Shown: positions 49,376-59,185 of the stretch, piece by piece
Position numbering within the stretch: position 1 is the first letter of the stretch
Layout: every line of letters begins with the position of its first letter
Notes under the pieces: model-generated
What the model was told of the DNA's origin: nothing
Seen by the model: the letters and a program-made list of their open reading frames with translations, nothing else
Database searches by the model: none
DNA from: Odiellus spinosus
Lineage: Eukaryota > Arthropoda > Arachnida > Opiliones > Phalangiidae
NCBI GenBank assembly: GCA_963920705.1
Contig: OY987237.1
Location: forward strand, 13,670,601-13,734,600
Length of the DNA: 64,000 nucleotides
Reading direction: 5' to 3'
Program-made: the position numbers and the translations under genes

Positions 49376-49808
49376 AGGGAGGATGCAACCTAAAAACAAG
49401 TGATTTTTTATCGCTTCCTTATTGTTTAAATAGACCTAATAAACTATTTAAATAATTTACAAACAAATATTAAACTAGAAATAAATTTAAAACTTACCCT
49501 GAAAATAGGCTTATTGGTATTCATGGAGCTCCTGATTTCCTCACGTGTAAGGTCTAGCGACCAATCGCGCGCGACGTAACTCTCCTGGAGATCTCGCGTG
49601 AACGACGGGCCTTTGCTCATTGGTCGCTAGACCTTACACGGACGCGATTCAGGATCTCCATGAATCCCGCTAAGCCTATTTTCAGGGTAAGTTTTAAATA
49701 TATTTCTAGTTTAATATTTGTATTGTAAACTTTTTATCGGTGGATTAGGCCTATTTAAACGATAAGGAATCGATAAAAAATCACTTGTAATTAGGTTGCA
49801 TTCTCCCT
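49376..49808. mobile_element. Family B transposon, complete, abutting another TTAA end
   Basis: TTAA flanks at 49372-49375 and 49809-49812. It is very close to the copy at 17873, sharing the variant CTATTTAAA in the left arm, TTGTATTGTAAAC in the right arm and ACTTGTAATTAGG, so the two form a sister pair. Immediately after the right TTAA comes AGGGAGGATGAACTAC, the start of another AGGGAG-type end. Confidence 0.94.
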
Positions 49809-50460
49809 TTAAAGGGAGGATGAACTACAAAATGTTATAAAATATTTTTTAATCCTTTAAAACAAAATTTCCCAGCTATACTACGTCATCAATATTATAG
49901 TTGACTCTTTTAAACGCGTCAAATTTTGATTATGGGTTTTTAATAGTTTGTAAAAACCAAAAATTTAAGAAACAAAAATAGTGATAGCCTCACTTTAAAG
50001 TAAAAACAAGGATGATTTCTAAAATGGCATCAATCCGTTGAACGACCTCAAAAACTCGAGCATTATTGCGGTACTTCTTTTTGGGGAGAAGGTTTCGCGT
50101 AATAGCCCCTTTTACTCAGAAACCTAAAAGCTTAGACCCGAGAAAAACGGCCGATCGTGTTAGACTTCTCGCAAAGAGTCAAATGTGCCAGGGAGACATT
50201 ATAGCTTTTAAATAAGCCATCTTCCAGAAGAAAAACATCGAAAGACCGATATCATACTGAATTTCTTCGCCTATATATTTGAAGACTAGAATTTCTTCCC
50301 CGAGGGACGGAACATAAAATAAATCGAAATATTTGCTATATAAAAACTTACTAGCATTATATATAGATACGTTTTTAACGTGTCCCATTTCTTTACTGAC
50401 TAAAAAAACAGTTATTTTTAATTGATTTGAATTTTAATGAGAGTATCACATTATTCAAAC
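49809..50460. other. Abutting TTAA-type end, then unannotated stretch
   Basis: AGGGAGGATGAACTACAAAATG at 49813 looks like the left tip of a second TTAA-group element sharing its TTAA with the B copy before it. No matching right tip was found before 50460. The minus frame at 50179-50388 is unrecognised. Confidence 0.4.
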
Positions 50461-50797
50461 CAGAAGTAGATGAAACCCTCCTTTGAAGTCTACTACTCCA
50501 ATGTTCCATATAGCGCTCCTCTCTGTATGGGTAAAATTCACAATTTTACTAGTTAGAAGGGGTCCTACTTCATCCCCCCTGTCTACGGAAAATTGGAAAT
50601 TCTCTCTCTCCACAAACGACGACGTTTTTTGGACGAACTCCGAGGCTGCTAGAGATATTCGCACGACGAACTCCCGCTCCGAAAATATCTACCGTTAGGA
50701 GGCGTACGAATCGTGCCTTTTGAGAATAACCCATACAGAGAGGAGTAGACAAGACCCGGGAGTAATAGACTTCAAAGGAGGGTTTCATCGGCTTCTG
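50461..50797 (+). mobile_element. Family A transposon, exact 7-bp TSD
   Basis: Exact duplication TTCAAAC on both sides. The left tip is altered (CAGAAGTAGATGAAACC) while the right is normal. It has the A2-like AAAATATCTACC but A1 GAGAATAACCC, so a transitional marker set like that at 9144. Confidence 0.97.
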
Positions 50798-51891
50798 TTC
50801 AAACCTATAATTATTAAAGGCCTAGGATTTCTTCTGCCTGTTTCACTGGAAGTGGGCTCACCTTTTGACCTTACCCTTGGGAAGCGAGGCAAGAGAAAGC
50901 CTGGAGGGTGAGTTTGTTTCCTGGGTGACAGGCAAAATGAATGTAGGCAAAAATAGGAGCTACTAAACATCGTGTTTGGCTAGCTGACCTAATGAAACAA
51001 GAACAGTTAATTTTATCCATTGTTTGTCGTCAGAGGATGCTTATAAACTCCAAGTTTTGTTATTCATCTCCATCTATGGGTGTCTATAGGTCAAACCCCT
51101 CAACCAAAGGTTTCGGGGTATTTGTATTTAAGTAAAAATAAATATCCACTTCAAACATGATTGAATAGGACTTAAACTTGAATATACGTTCCTAATTTCC
51201 GTGTAAAATGACTAGACGTTATACATACTACTTTTTTCCCTATGGAGGTTTTATATCGTGTATCACTACGCTTCGGTTCTTCCCATTACGTTAAGTACCG
51301 ATTTACTTGTAAATAATTTTGATCCCAAGTCACGCTTGTAAAATACAAAAATACCAAAAATAAAATAGGTTTACGTCAGGCATAGTACTAGTTACGAACG
51401 TGGTAAGACCCTAAAAACTGGGCTCAAAGAGGTATAAGGTAGGGTATATTCTAATTCCAATAAAATATTGCAGCGTATCGAAAGACGAGTCGTATTAATA
51501 CGCAATGTTAAATTCCATTGAAAATAAAGTAGTTTTGAAAGCTGACTTTGAAAACTAAAGTTTATACAAAGTCAACTCGAACACAGAGCACGTTGGGACA
51601 AACTAAAAAAATAAGGAATTTATATAAAGCATTTTCTATCTCGAGTTTGCAACACGACCGAAGCTACGCTCTTCTTTATTCTGTACGATTTCATTTGTTA
51701 GAGATAAACCCGAGTCTATATATTAGTATCCGTTACTAACTAAATATGAAACTGACTATAAGCACGAGCGAGGTACGTCCAAGATAGGAGGACATGTACT
51801 GTGGAGCAGAAAAATCCAAGGAAAACAAATATATAATAAAAAAAAATGGATCCATCGACAGATTCGTTTGTACAAACGGAAAAGGGTTTAT
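50798..51891. other. Unannotated stretch
   Basis: Nothing identified. Frames of about 60 aa at both ends run out of neighbouring family A copies. Confidence 0.3.
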
Positions 51892-52225
51892 CAGAAGCCG
51901 ATGAAACCCTCCTTTGAAGTCTACTACTCCAATGTTCCATATAGCGCTCCTCTCTGTATGGGTAAAATTCCCAATTTTACGAGTTAGGTGTCCTACTTTA
52001 TCCCCCCTGTCTACGGAAAATTGGAAATTCTCTCTCTCCACAAACGACGACGTTTTTTGGACGAACTCCAAGGCTGCTAGAGATATTCGCTCGACGAGCT
52101 CCCGCTCCGAAAACATCTACCGTTAGGAGGCGTACGGATCGCGCCTTTTGAGAATAACCCATACAGAGAGGGGTAGACAAGACCCGGGAGTAATAGACTT
52201 CAAAGGAGGGTTTCATCGGCTTCTG
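51892..52225 (+). mobile_element. Family A transposon, A1, exact 7-bp TSD
   Basis: Exact duplication GGTTTAT on both sides. About four bases are missing in GTTAGAAGGGGTCC (reads GTTAGGTGTCC). A1 markers otherwise. Confidence 0.97.
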
Positions 52226-53258
52226 GGTTTATTTATCATCTTCAGATTGAATTAAGAGTCAAAGGCAGGGGATATGATCCTTAGATTCCAATCAAAAAGT
52301 TTTGGTAAACTTTCAAGTCGAAAAACAAAGAAATCTTTCGTCTTTATGGAGTTTTCCCGTTTATGGTCACTGAATTCCCATTCTTAAACTTAATATTTTA
52401 GACCCTAAAATATCATTTAAATTGATAAAAAAACAGTAAGATTAATTTCGCAAATCCATTTTGAATCCCGCCTTTCGTTTTATTGCTTTTAAACCGATAG
52501 ATATAATTTTTTATGGTACAAAACCTCGGGTTATTAAAGATAGGAGCGCTATATATACAGAGGGTCAGAAAAAAAAAGGCCAGAAAAAACTATTGTCCAG
52601 AAGGCGGACGTGACCTAGTCACCCTTGGAAATCTAACGTCACTCAAAGTGATGTTACAGCCCCAGAAAATTTTCTTTTTTCTTGGGTTGCGAGAGAAAGA
52701 GAAAAAAAAAAAAAGATCCCAAAAAAAAAGAATACTTTGAGGTTTTCTTCATTTTCGGGTCACTGAAGACGAAGCGGGTTCGCTTGATACCCGAGAATAA
52801 GCATTTAACCCTATTTTTGTGATGGGCAAACATCAAAAGAGGCCCCAAGCTGCTCGCGCCATTATCAGGGGGATTCTAGCTTCGCGCGAGTATACCAAAG
52901 CGATTTGCTCGACTTGAGTGTGATATCTATAACCCCTTACGTGTCCGAATGAATGGTCATGAGCAAATTAGGTCAACAACTACATTCAAAGTATGAAAAC
53001 GTTCGAGGGCATATTTTAGAAGCATTCCATTACTATTAGAATGAAAATTAATTTAGATTTAAGTTGAATTGGCAATTTTTGTAAAGTTATATAGCTATGG
53101 ACTAGTATTTAAAAAAAATGACCATTTTTTCTTAGTTAAGTATGAGGACTAAGAAATGAGACCTCTACAGCTATAACAACACGTGATCAATTTAGACAAC
53201 AGTAGAGTGCAAAGTTCAATTGATTCCGCTTCAAAAAAAGTCATAGGAAAAGAATTAA
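52226..53258. other. Unannotated stretch
   Basis: An A/G-rich run lies near 52690-52730. Nothing else was recognised. Confidence 0.3.
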
Positions 53259-53438
53259 AAGGAGAAGATCCGACCAATCAAAGTAAAGCTTAGTAAACTC
53301 CCCGCGACACGCGCTTCGACACGCTCTTAGAATCGAATGACTATTTTCACGCGCCCAATCGTGCCTACAACAGCGCGTGTAGCGGATATTTTATGAAGCA
53401 AGAGGTGGAGAGTATTTTGATTAGTCGTTGGTATTCCT
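53259..53438. mobile_element. Family F TTAA-type miniature element, 180 bp
   Basis: TTAA on both sides (53255-53258 and 53439-53442). Sub-terminal GACCAATCAAA is inverted as TTTGATTAGTC. Inside are ACACGCGCTTCGACACGC and GCGCGTGTAGCGGATATTTT. A related copy lies at the right end of the window near 63845-63974. Confidence 0.75.
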
Positions 53439-53563
53439 TTAAATTCTATCAAATCCTAAGAAAAACAAGTTTTTACGTTAATATCCACTAAAGCATAATT
53501 CTATATTAACCCGTTCTTGGATCTCATTGGTGAGTTTGAATTTAGTTTCAATATCAGTACAAC

Positions 53564-53986
53564 CAGAGGTATATAATAACCCCCTTCGGGGGGGGGGGAA
53601 GTATGAAAGCCCCTATACTACCAATGCTAAAAATCACGAACAACAAGAGCCTGCTGCTGACTATCTAGGCCACTAGCTCGCCCTGGACTTCTCAATGTCG
53701 CTACTCTAGTAAATGGTCTTTGTATAAACAAGACGGCTCGATTTGTGTTTAGAACTTCCTGTCTCGGGAGTCAGGCTGTCTGTTAAAATGGAGTCGAAGG
53801 TTGACTTCAGCTCGCGAGTTCCGGAAGTGCGCGTAGGGAAAATTTAGTGAGGTTCAAAATGGTGTAACTATTTTTTGGGAGTAAAGCGGTGTGTCGATCC
53901 GCCGCGATTTACGCCGGGCACTCGTTGTTCGTCGATTTTGCCTACCTTTCATACTTCCCCCCGAAGGGGGTTATTATATACCTCTG
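53564..53986. mobile_element. Family G transposon copy 2, exact 7-bp TSD
   Basis: Exact duplication GTACAAC at 53557-53563 and 53987-53993. It differs from copy 1 by a few substitutions and a longer G-run (about ten G) in the left hairpin, giving 423 bp against 418. A 70-aa frame at 53875-54087 crosses the end and is a by-product. Confidence 0.97.
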
Positions 53987-53993
53987 GTACAAC

Positions 53994-54442
53994 TAAAATG
54001 ATACCTTCTCACACTTATACATATCATATTACTTATAGTCTTACAAATAAATTGGACTTGATTCTTTTTAATAGAAAAAAAAAATGAGCTAACAGGGCGA
54101 GTTTACATACCGCAACTATCATTTAATAGATTTATATAATTTATTTTTGAGGCCACACTAAATTTACTAAATTTAACCACTTGATATGCAAGGGGAATAC
54201 TTTTTAAATTCAAACCGTATAAGAAATAGCTTGTGGCGATCATGTATATTTCACGATAAGTGTATACGAAGACCGTAAGATGAATGCCACGCATTTTAAA
54301 TATCATTTAAAACACACTGTACTCGAACAAATATACATTAAATATTTAGTTCCATTGAAAAAAAATGGGGTTTGGCACTTGCAGTTATAAAACTACTCAT
54401 CACAAATACGACAATAATAATGGGTAAGAACCATCTTCCTAA
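53994..54442. other. Unannotated stretch
   Basis: AT-rich; nothing identified. Confidence 0.3.
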
Positions 54443-54761
54443 AGGGAAGGTGAAATGATTAATTATTGAAGTCGGAAAATAAATTTTAAGAGGGGAAATT
54501 TAGAAAATTAAATTAAAATTAAGTTTATAATTTAGATATGTGAAAACCAATTAACGCGAGGATAAATAAAGGTTAATTATATTGTTTATATTTTAAACCA
54601 ATCAGCTAGCGGATAAATTTGAAATTCAGGCCTAATTTTGCCAGCAATTTATCGAGTCAAAATAATTTTTGAAAACCAATATTTAACCATTTTTTGTCGC
54701 TATAAAAATCTATCGAATCGTATGCACCCATTTTTATTAAGCGTGTTTGTTCACCCTCCCT
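54443..54761. mobile_element. Family E candidate TTAA-type element
   Basis: Left tip AGGGAAGGTGAA and right tip TTCACCCTCCCT are inverted with one extra base. The right flank is TTAA (54762-54765); the left flank is CTAA, perhaps decayed. The TTAA is followed at once by AGGGATCGGC, so a second element may abut it. The 136-aa frame at 54638-55048 crosses this boundary and is not credible. Confidence 0.55.
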
Positions 54762-55641
54762 TTAAAGGGATCGGCTCGGAAAACTTGAGAATACCCATCA
54801 CGAAATTACAGGCTGCAATTTTGAGGAAGGCTGTTTTGAATAATCGTTCGAGGAACATAAATTCAAAGACTTTTGAAAAAAAAATAATAATTTCTCCTCT
54901 CCAGAATTCTAATATTAAATTTTCTCTCAAGCCCCGGCCAACTCGCGAGTGGTCGTTCTATAGATTTTTCAAAAGTAAGAGGCTTTTCATCTCGACGGCC
55001 AAAAGTAATATAAAAATAATTATAAAGTATATAAACGAGTATATATAGTTTAAAGGTAAGACCGATGGAGACCGGGTAATTTCGTGCTACGAAAAAGACT
55101 CGCCCACCAATAATTATTAAAAATGGTTATAATTTCTAAGCTCGCCACAATATATAAAGGACGAGTATAATAGGTTCGACACTTAATTTTTCAGTTCAGA
55201 ATTCATTTATGTTTTGAAATAAAATTCGCCCAGCAAAGTTTAGGGCGAATCACCAGATAGGGATGATGACATTGTTGGCTATTTATAAGCGATGGGCTAT
55301 GAGGTAAAACAAGGCCTTTGCAAATAGTATCAAGCAACTTTTTGCCACACTTGCTCTTGAAAATAATCCGTCGGTCGAACGTGTGTGAGTGCAGTGTAAC
55401 AAGCGTCAAAACGTTTTGGCTTTTTAAATTATAGGTCTAAACGATTAAGGACGAATTTGAAAGGTGAATTTATTTTTTTAAAAGCATGTTTTCTTATAAA
55501 AGATTAACGATTAACTTTAGGAAAATGAGTTAAATATATAAATCTTACGAGAGAAAATAATTTAAGGGCTAGTCTTAAAGAGAGAATGAAGTCCGATATC
55601 CTTAAAATGCGTTTTAAAGCCCGTTTTCAATCAAGTATAAG
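54762..55641. other. Unannotated stretch
   Basis: TATATAAAGG at 55151 with TCAGTT at 55191 resembles TATA and initiator, but the 40-base spacing is too long. No gene was recognised. Confidence 0.3.
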
Positions 55642-55977
55642 CAGAAGCCGATGAAACCCTCCTTTGAAGTCTACTACTCCAATGTTCCATGTAGCGCTCC
55701 TCTCTGTATGGGTAAAATTCCCAATTTTCCGAGTTAGAAGGGGTCCTACTTCATCCCCCTGTCTACGGAAAATTGGAAATTCTCTCTCTCCACAAACGAC
55801 GACGTTTTTTGGACGAACTCCAAGGTTGCTAGAGATATTCGTCCGACGAGCTCCCGCTCCGAAAACATCTACCGTTAGGAGGCGTACGAATCGCGCCTTT
55901 TGAGAATAACCCATACAGAGAGGGGTAGACAAGACCCGGGAGTAATAGACTTCAAAGGAGGGTTTCATTGGCTTCTG
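55642..55977 (+). mobile_element. Family A transposon, A1, 7-bp TSD with one change
   Basis: Flanks GTATAAG and GTATATG. The inner run has five C (CATCCCCCTG) instead of six, which shifts the frame and joins two of the usual shadow frames into 130 codons. The right tip reads CATTGGCTTCTG. Confidence 0.95.
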
Positions 55978-56550
55978 GTATATGGAATTGAAAAGGAATC
56001 TCTTGTTTTGTTGTTTCATTCTCCCTTAAAAAGAAGGATTAACAATTTCATTCTGGGTCAATGTGCGTGTTGTTGTTTATATAAGGAGTAAACTTAATTC
56101 GTTTCCTACTTAATGGCCCACGAAAATATCACCACCCAAAAACTATAGAACATACTATTCAAGAAGAATTTGCGACAAGTCTAAAGACATTTATCATTTT
56201 GTGTAAATCCGCCATAATTTTCCTTGTTACGCAAACAATATTTGAGCCACAAAATCTCCTATATTCCTTTTCTTATCTGGTTATAGTTTACAGCGAATAC
56301 AAAGCTAAAATGCTTCGTAGCCAGATTGTTAATGCACTGCAAACACCGACTGTTATACTCTCACATTTCGTAAATGTCTTTGCCTACGCGTAACATAATC
56401 AAGCGTTTGTTTATTTGAACAAGGCGTTTATATATTACGGTTTTGCTAATTACTGACAGAGTATAATTTCACTAACAAGAAGTAGGTGTTATAATTACTC
56501 GGTATTACGTAATTTATCATAATTATAGTTATTACTTAACGTAAAATTTA
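55978..56550. other. Unannotated stretch
   Basis: ATTCTCCCTTAAAAAGAAGG near 56019 may be a decayed right tip of the TTAA group. The 64-aa frame at 56199 is unrecognised. Confidence 0.3.
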
Positions 56551-56750
56551 ACTTCATACCCCGCTGTCTACGCAAAATTGGAAATTCTCTCTCTCCACAA
56601 ACGACGACGTTTTTTTTGACGAACTCCCGCTCCGAAAATATCTACCGTTAGGAGGCGTACGAATCGCGCTTTTTGAAACTAACCCATACAGAGAGGGGTA
56701 GACAAGACCAGGGAGTAATAGACTTCAAAGGAGGGTTTCATCGGCTTCTG
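56551..56750 (+). mobile_element. Family A copy, A2, left half lost and inner deletion
   Basis: It starts inside at ACTTCATACCCCGCTGTC. A stretch of about 35 bases between two GACGAACTCC words is deleted, the product expected of slippage between direct repeats. The right end is intact. A2 marker GAAACTAACCC. Confidence 0.94.
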
Positions 56751-57608
56751 ATAGTATAGGAAATCATTATTTTAACTCGTCATACGCAATTTCGCCCACA
56801 TTACATTTAGAAAAACACTGACATCTAGTCAATTTCACCTATAATTTGCAACGCATTTAAATCTAAAGTATACCGCTTTATATACGATATATTTAATTAG
56901 ATACCAAGGAAAGCATAGCGTTACGTTCACTGTCATCTGAAAATGGAACGAACTATATAGAAATGAACCCAACTTCCCACAGCCCCCAATCTTTGTTCTA
57001 TAACGAAGCGTGCCTATCGTATCCGTTTCACAAGGAATAATAACAAAACTGAAAACTAGAATCTTCTTTAGAAAAATCATTTTTAATTTTCAGGGACTAC
57101 TTTTTTTCCATATCATTTAAAAACAACGTATCATTCCACCGTAACATCGTACGAATTGTTAAATAATACTGATGACTTCGATATACTATATACGACAAGA
57201 GATAAAGGGATTTTCCGACCAACCAGGAGAGATATAGTTTTAAATGAGGGAGAGAGATAAAAATACGATATATCCGCCTAACGCTGTCCTAAAGTGCTTG
57301 CAATTAAAAAGAAGCTACATATATTACAACGTGGATATATATATAAGGCTCTCAAACAATTTCGCAAATTATTTTTCACCCTCGAAGTCACTGACGCATG
57401 CAGCATGCTCAAACAGCTAGCAATAGAAAAGAACACCAATCTAATATGTATAGTCTAAAAAAGGGAGGATCAAAGAGATTCGCGTAAACATTTTATTATT
57501 CGAATAAGCTGAATAAATATGAAAATAATGAAGATTAGATTGTAACTGCGGTATTTATAGAAAAAACAAAAGAACAGCTTGAAGATAAATCTATTTTTAA
57601 TCAAATAC
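56751..57608. other. Unannotated stretch
   Basis: AAAGGGAGGATCAAAGAG at 57462 resembles a TTAA-group tip without TTAA or partner. Nothing else was identified. Confidence 0.3.
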
Positions 57609-57929
57609 CAGAAGCCGATGAAACCCTCCTTTGAAGTCTATTACTCCAGGGTCTTGTTTACCCCTCTCTGTATAGGTTAGTTTCAAAAAGCGCGATTCGT
57701 ACGCCTCCTAACGGTAGATATTTTCGGAGCGGGAGTTCGTTGAGCGAATATCTCTAGCAGCCTTGGAGTTCGTCAAAAAAACGTCGTCGTTTGTGGAGAG
57801 AGAGAATTTCCAATTTTGCGTAGAAGACCCCTCCGATCTCGTAAAATTGTAAATTTTACCCATACAGATAGGAGCGATATATATAACATTATAGTAGTAG
57901 ACTTCAAAGGAGGGTTTCATCGGCTTCTG
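57609..57929 (-). mobile_element. Family A transposon, A2, degraded
   Basis: Both termini are present, but the middle has lost the CAGGGGGGATGAAGTAGG block and the right sub-terminal region has several changes (GATATATATAACATTATAG). A2 markers GTTTCAAAAAG and CCCCTCCGATCTCG. No target duplication. Confidence 0.94.
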
Positions 57930-58529
57930 TCATTAATTAAAATACAAAATTAAATATTTTCATTGCCCCTTTAAGCGTCTCAAATACGCGCGATGAGTGT
58001 TCTGTACAAAAAACAGAGCCACGATTCACGTTCGAAACGTTCACCTTTTTACGAAAGGGAGAGATATCAAGAGAGAGAGAGAGATAGAAAGTGTATTACG
58101 AGTGTGTGGGGAGCAGAAACAATCTCCATTGTTAGGACTAATTTCATTCAAGCGGGACGGTGCGTACAACACTGGCAAAGGGAGGAAAGGGGAACCAATG
58201 AGGAGGTAATCACCAACGTTACGTTGTTATTAGTAAGACGGATATCCTTGTAATTATTTGTATATTGGACAAGATATATGACCCAAACACGCGGGTTTCC
58301 TAATCTCCTGGATATTTTGTTATAAGATGAGTTTTCAATCCAAAGAAAACTGTGAGAGCGGAGTAATATATAATGTTAAACCTAAACAGCATAAAAGTAG
58401 TCTCGTAAACAACTCTTGTAGAGTTGGAAACAATAGTAAACAATTTCTAAAGAACTGTTACTTCTTTTATCAAAAAGAGATTTTACATTGTATTAATCCG
58501 GCTCGATAATACTGGGTTCGATCAAATTT
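57930..58529. other. Unannotated stretch
   Basis: A (GA)n tract lies near 58070-58084. Short frames of 60-86 aa lack recognisable features. Confidence 0.3.
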
Positions 58530-59185
58530 TTTGAAGATAATTTCCCTGACTTTTCTAGGTTTTTCCTGACCATTTCCAAATAATGTCCCTGACCAATTTC
58601 GGTTTAAAATAATTATGTAACAATTCGTCAACCAATCAAACAGTTCCTTGACACGTACGTACCAAAATATTTAATTTTTGACTATTTGGGCTCATTTCCA
58701 AATTTCCCAGAATTTCCCCAGACCTTTTGGGGCAATTTCAAAATTTCCCAGAATTTCCCCAGACCTTTTGGGGCAATTTCAAAATTTCCCAGAATTTCCC
58801 CAGACCTTTTGGGGCAATTTCAAAATTTCCCAGAATTTCCCCAGACCTTTTGGGGCAATTTCAAAATTTCCCAGAATTTCCCTAGACCTTTTGGGGCAAT
58901 TTCAAAATTCCCTGACCTTTTGGGACAATTTCCAAATTCCCCGACCTTTTGGGACAATTTCCAAATTCCCCGACTTTTCCATGGACCTTTTGGGACAATT
59001 TCAAAATTCCCTGACTTTTCCATGAACCTTTTGGGACAATTTCCAAAATTCCCTGACTTTTCCATGAACCTTTTGGGGCAATTTAAAAATTCCCTGACTT
59101 TTCCCTGACCTTTTGAGTCAATTTTAATATTCCCTGACTTTCCCCAGACCTTTTGGGCCAATTTCCAAATTCCCTGACCTTATTA
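58530..59185 (+). repeat. CCCTGAC (family H-like) remnant and 42-bp minisatellite
   Basis: 58530-58640 has scattered CCCTGAC words. From about 58683 a 42-bp unit (CAGACCTTTTGGGGCAATTT, then CAAAATTTCCCAGAATTTCC) repeats five to six times almost perfectly. It then changes to units of about 33-45 bp with CCTGACTTTTCCATG. Because 42 is divisible by three, frames of 113-140 aa stay open on both strands; these are not genes. Confidence 0.92.

Noticed and set aside
54638-55048. 136-aa plus-strand frame
   Set aside because: It crosses the right end of candidate family E and the CCCTTTAAAGGG junction, and the composition is that of random AT-rich DNA.
55149-55196. TATA plus initiator (TATATAAAGG, TCAGTT)
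   Set aside because: Spacing of about 40 bases is longer than the usual 30, and there is no downstream gene.
58327-58509. 60-aa frame with protein-like composition
   Set aside because: No recognised family; part of its sequence resembles 21571, suggesting an old repeat.
58678-59161. Open frames of 113-140 codons on both strands
   Set aside because: They arise from the CCCTGAC/CAGACCTTTTGGGG minisatellite with 42-bp units.
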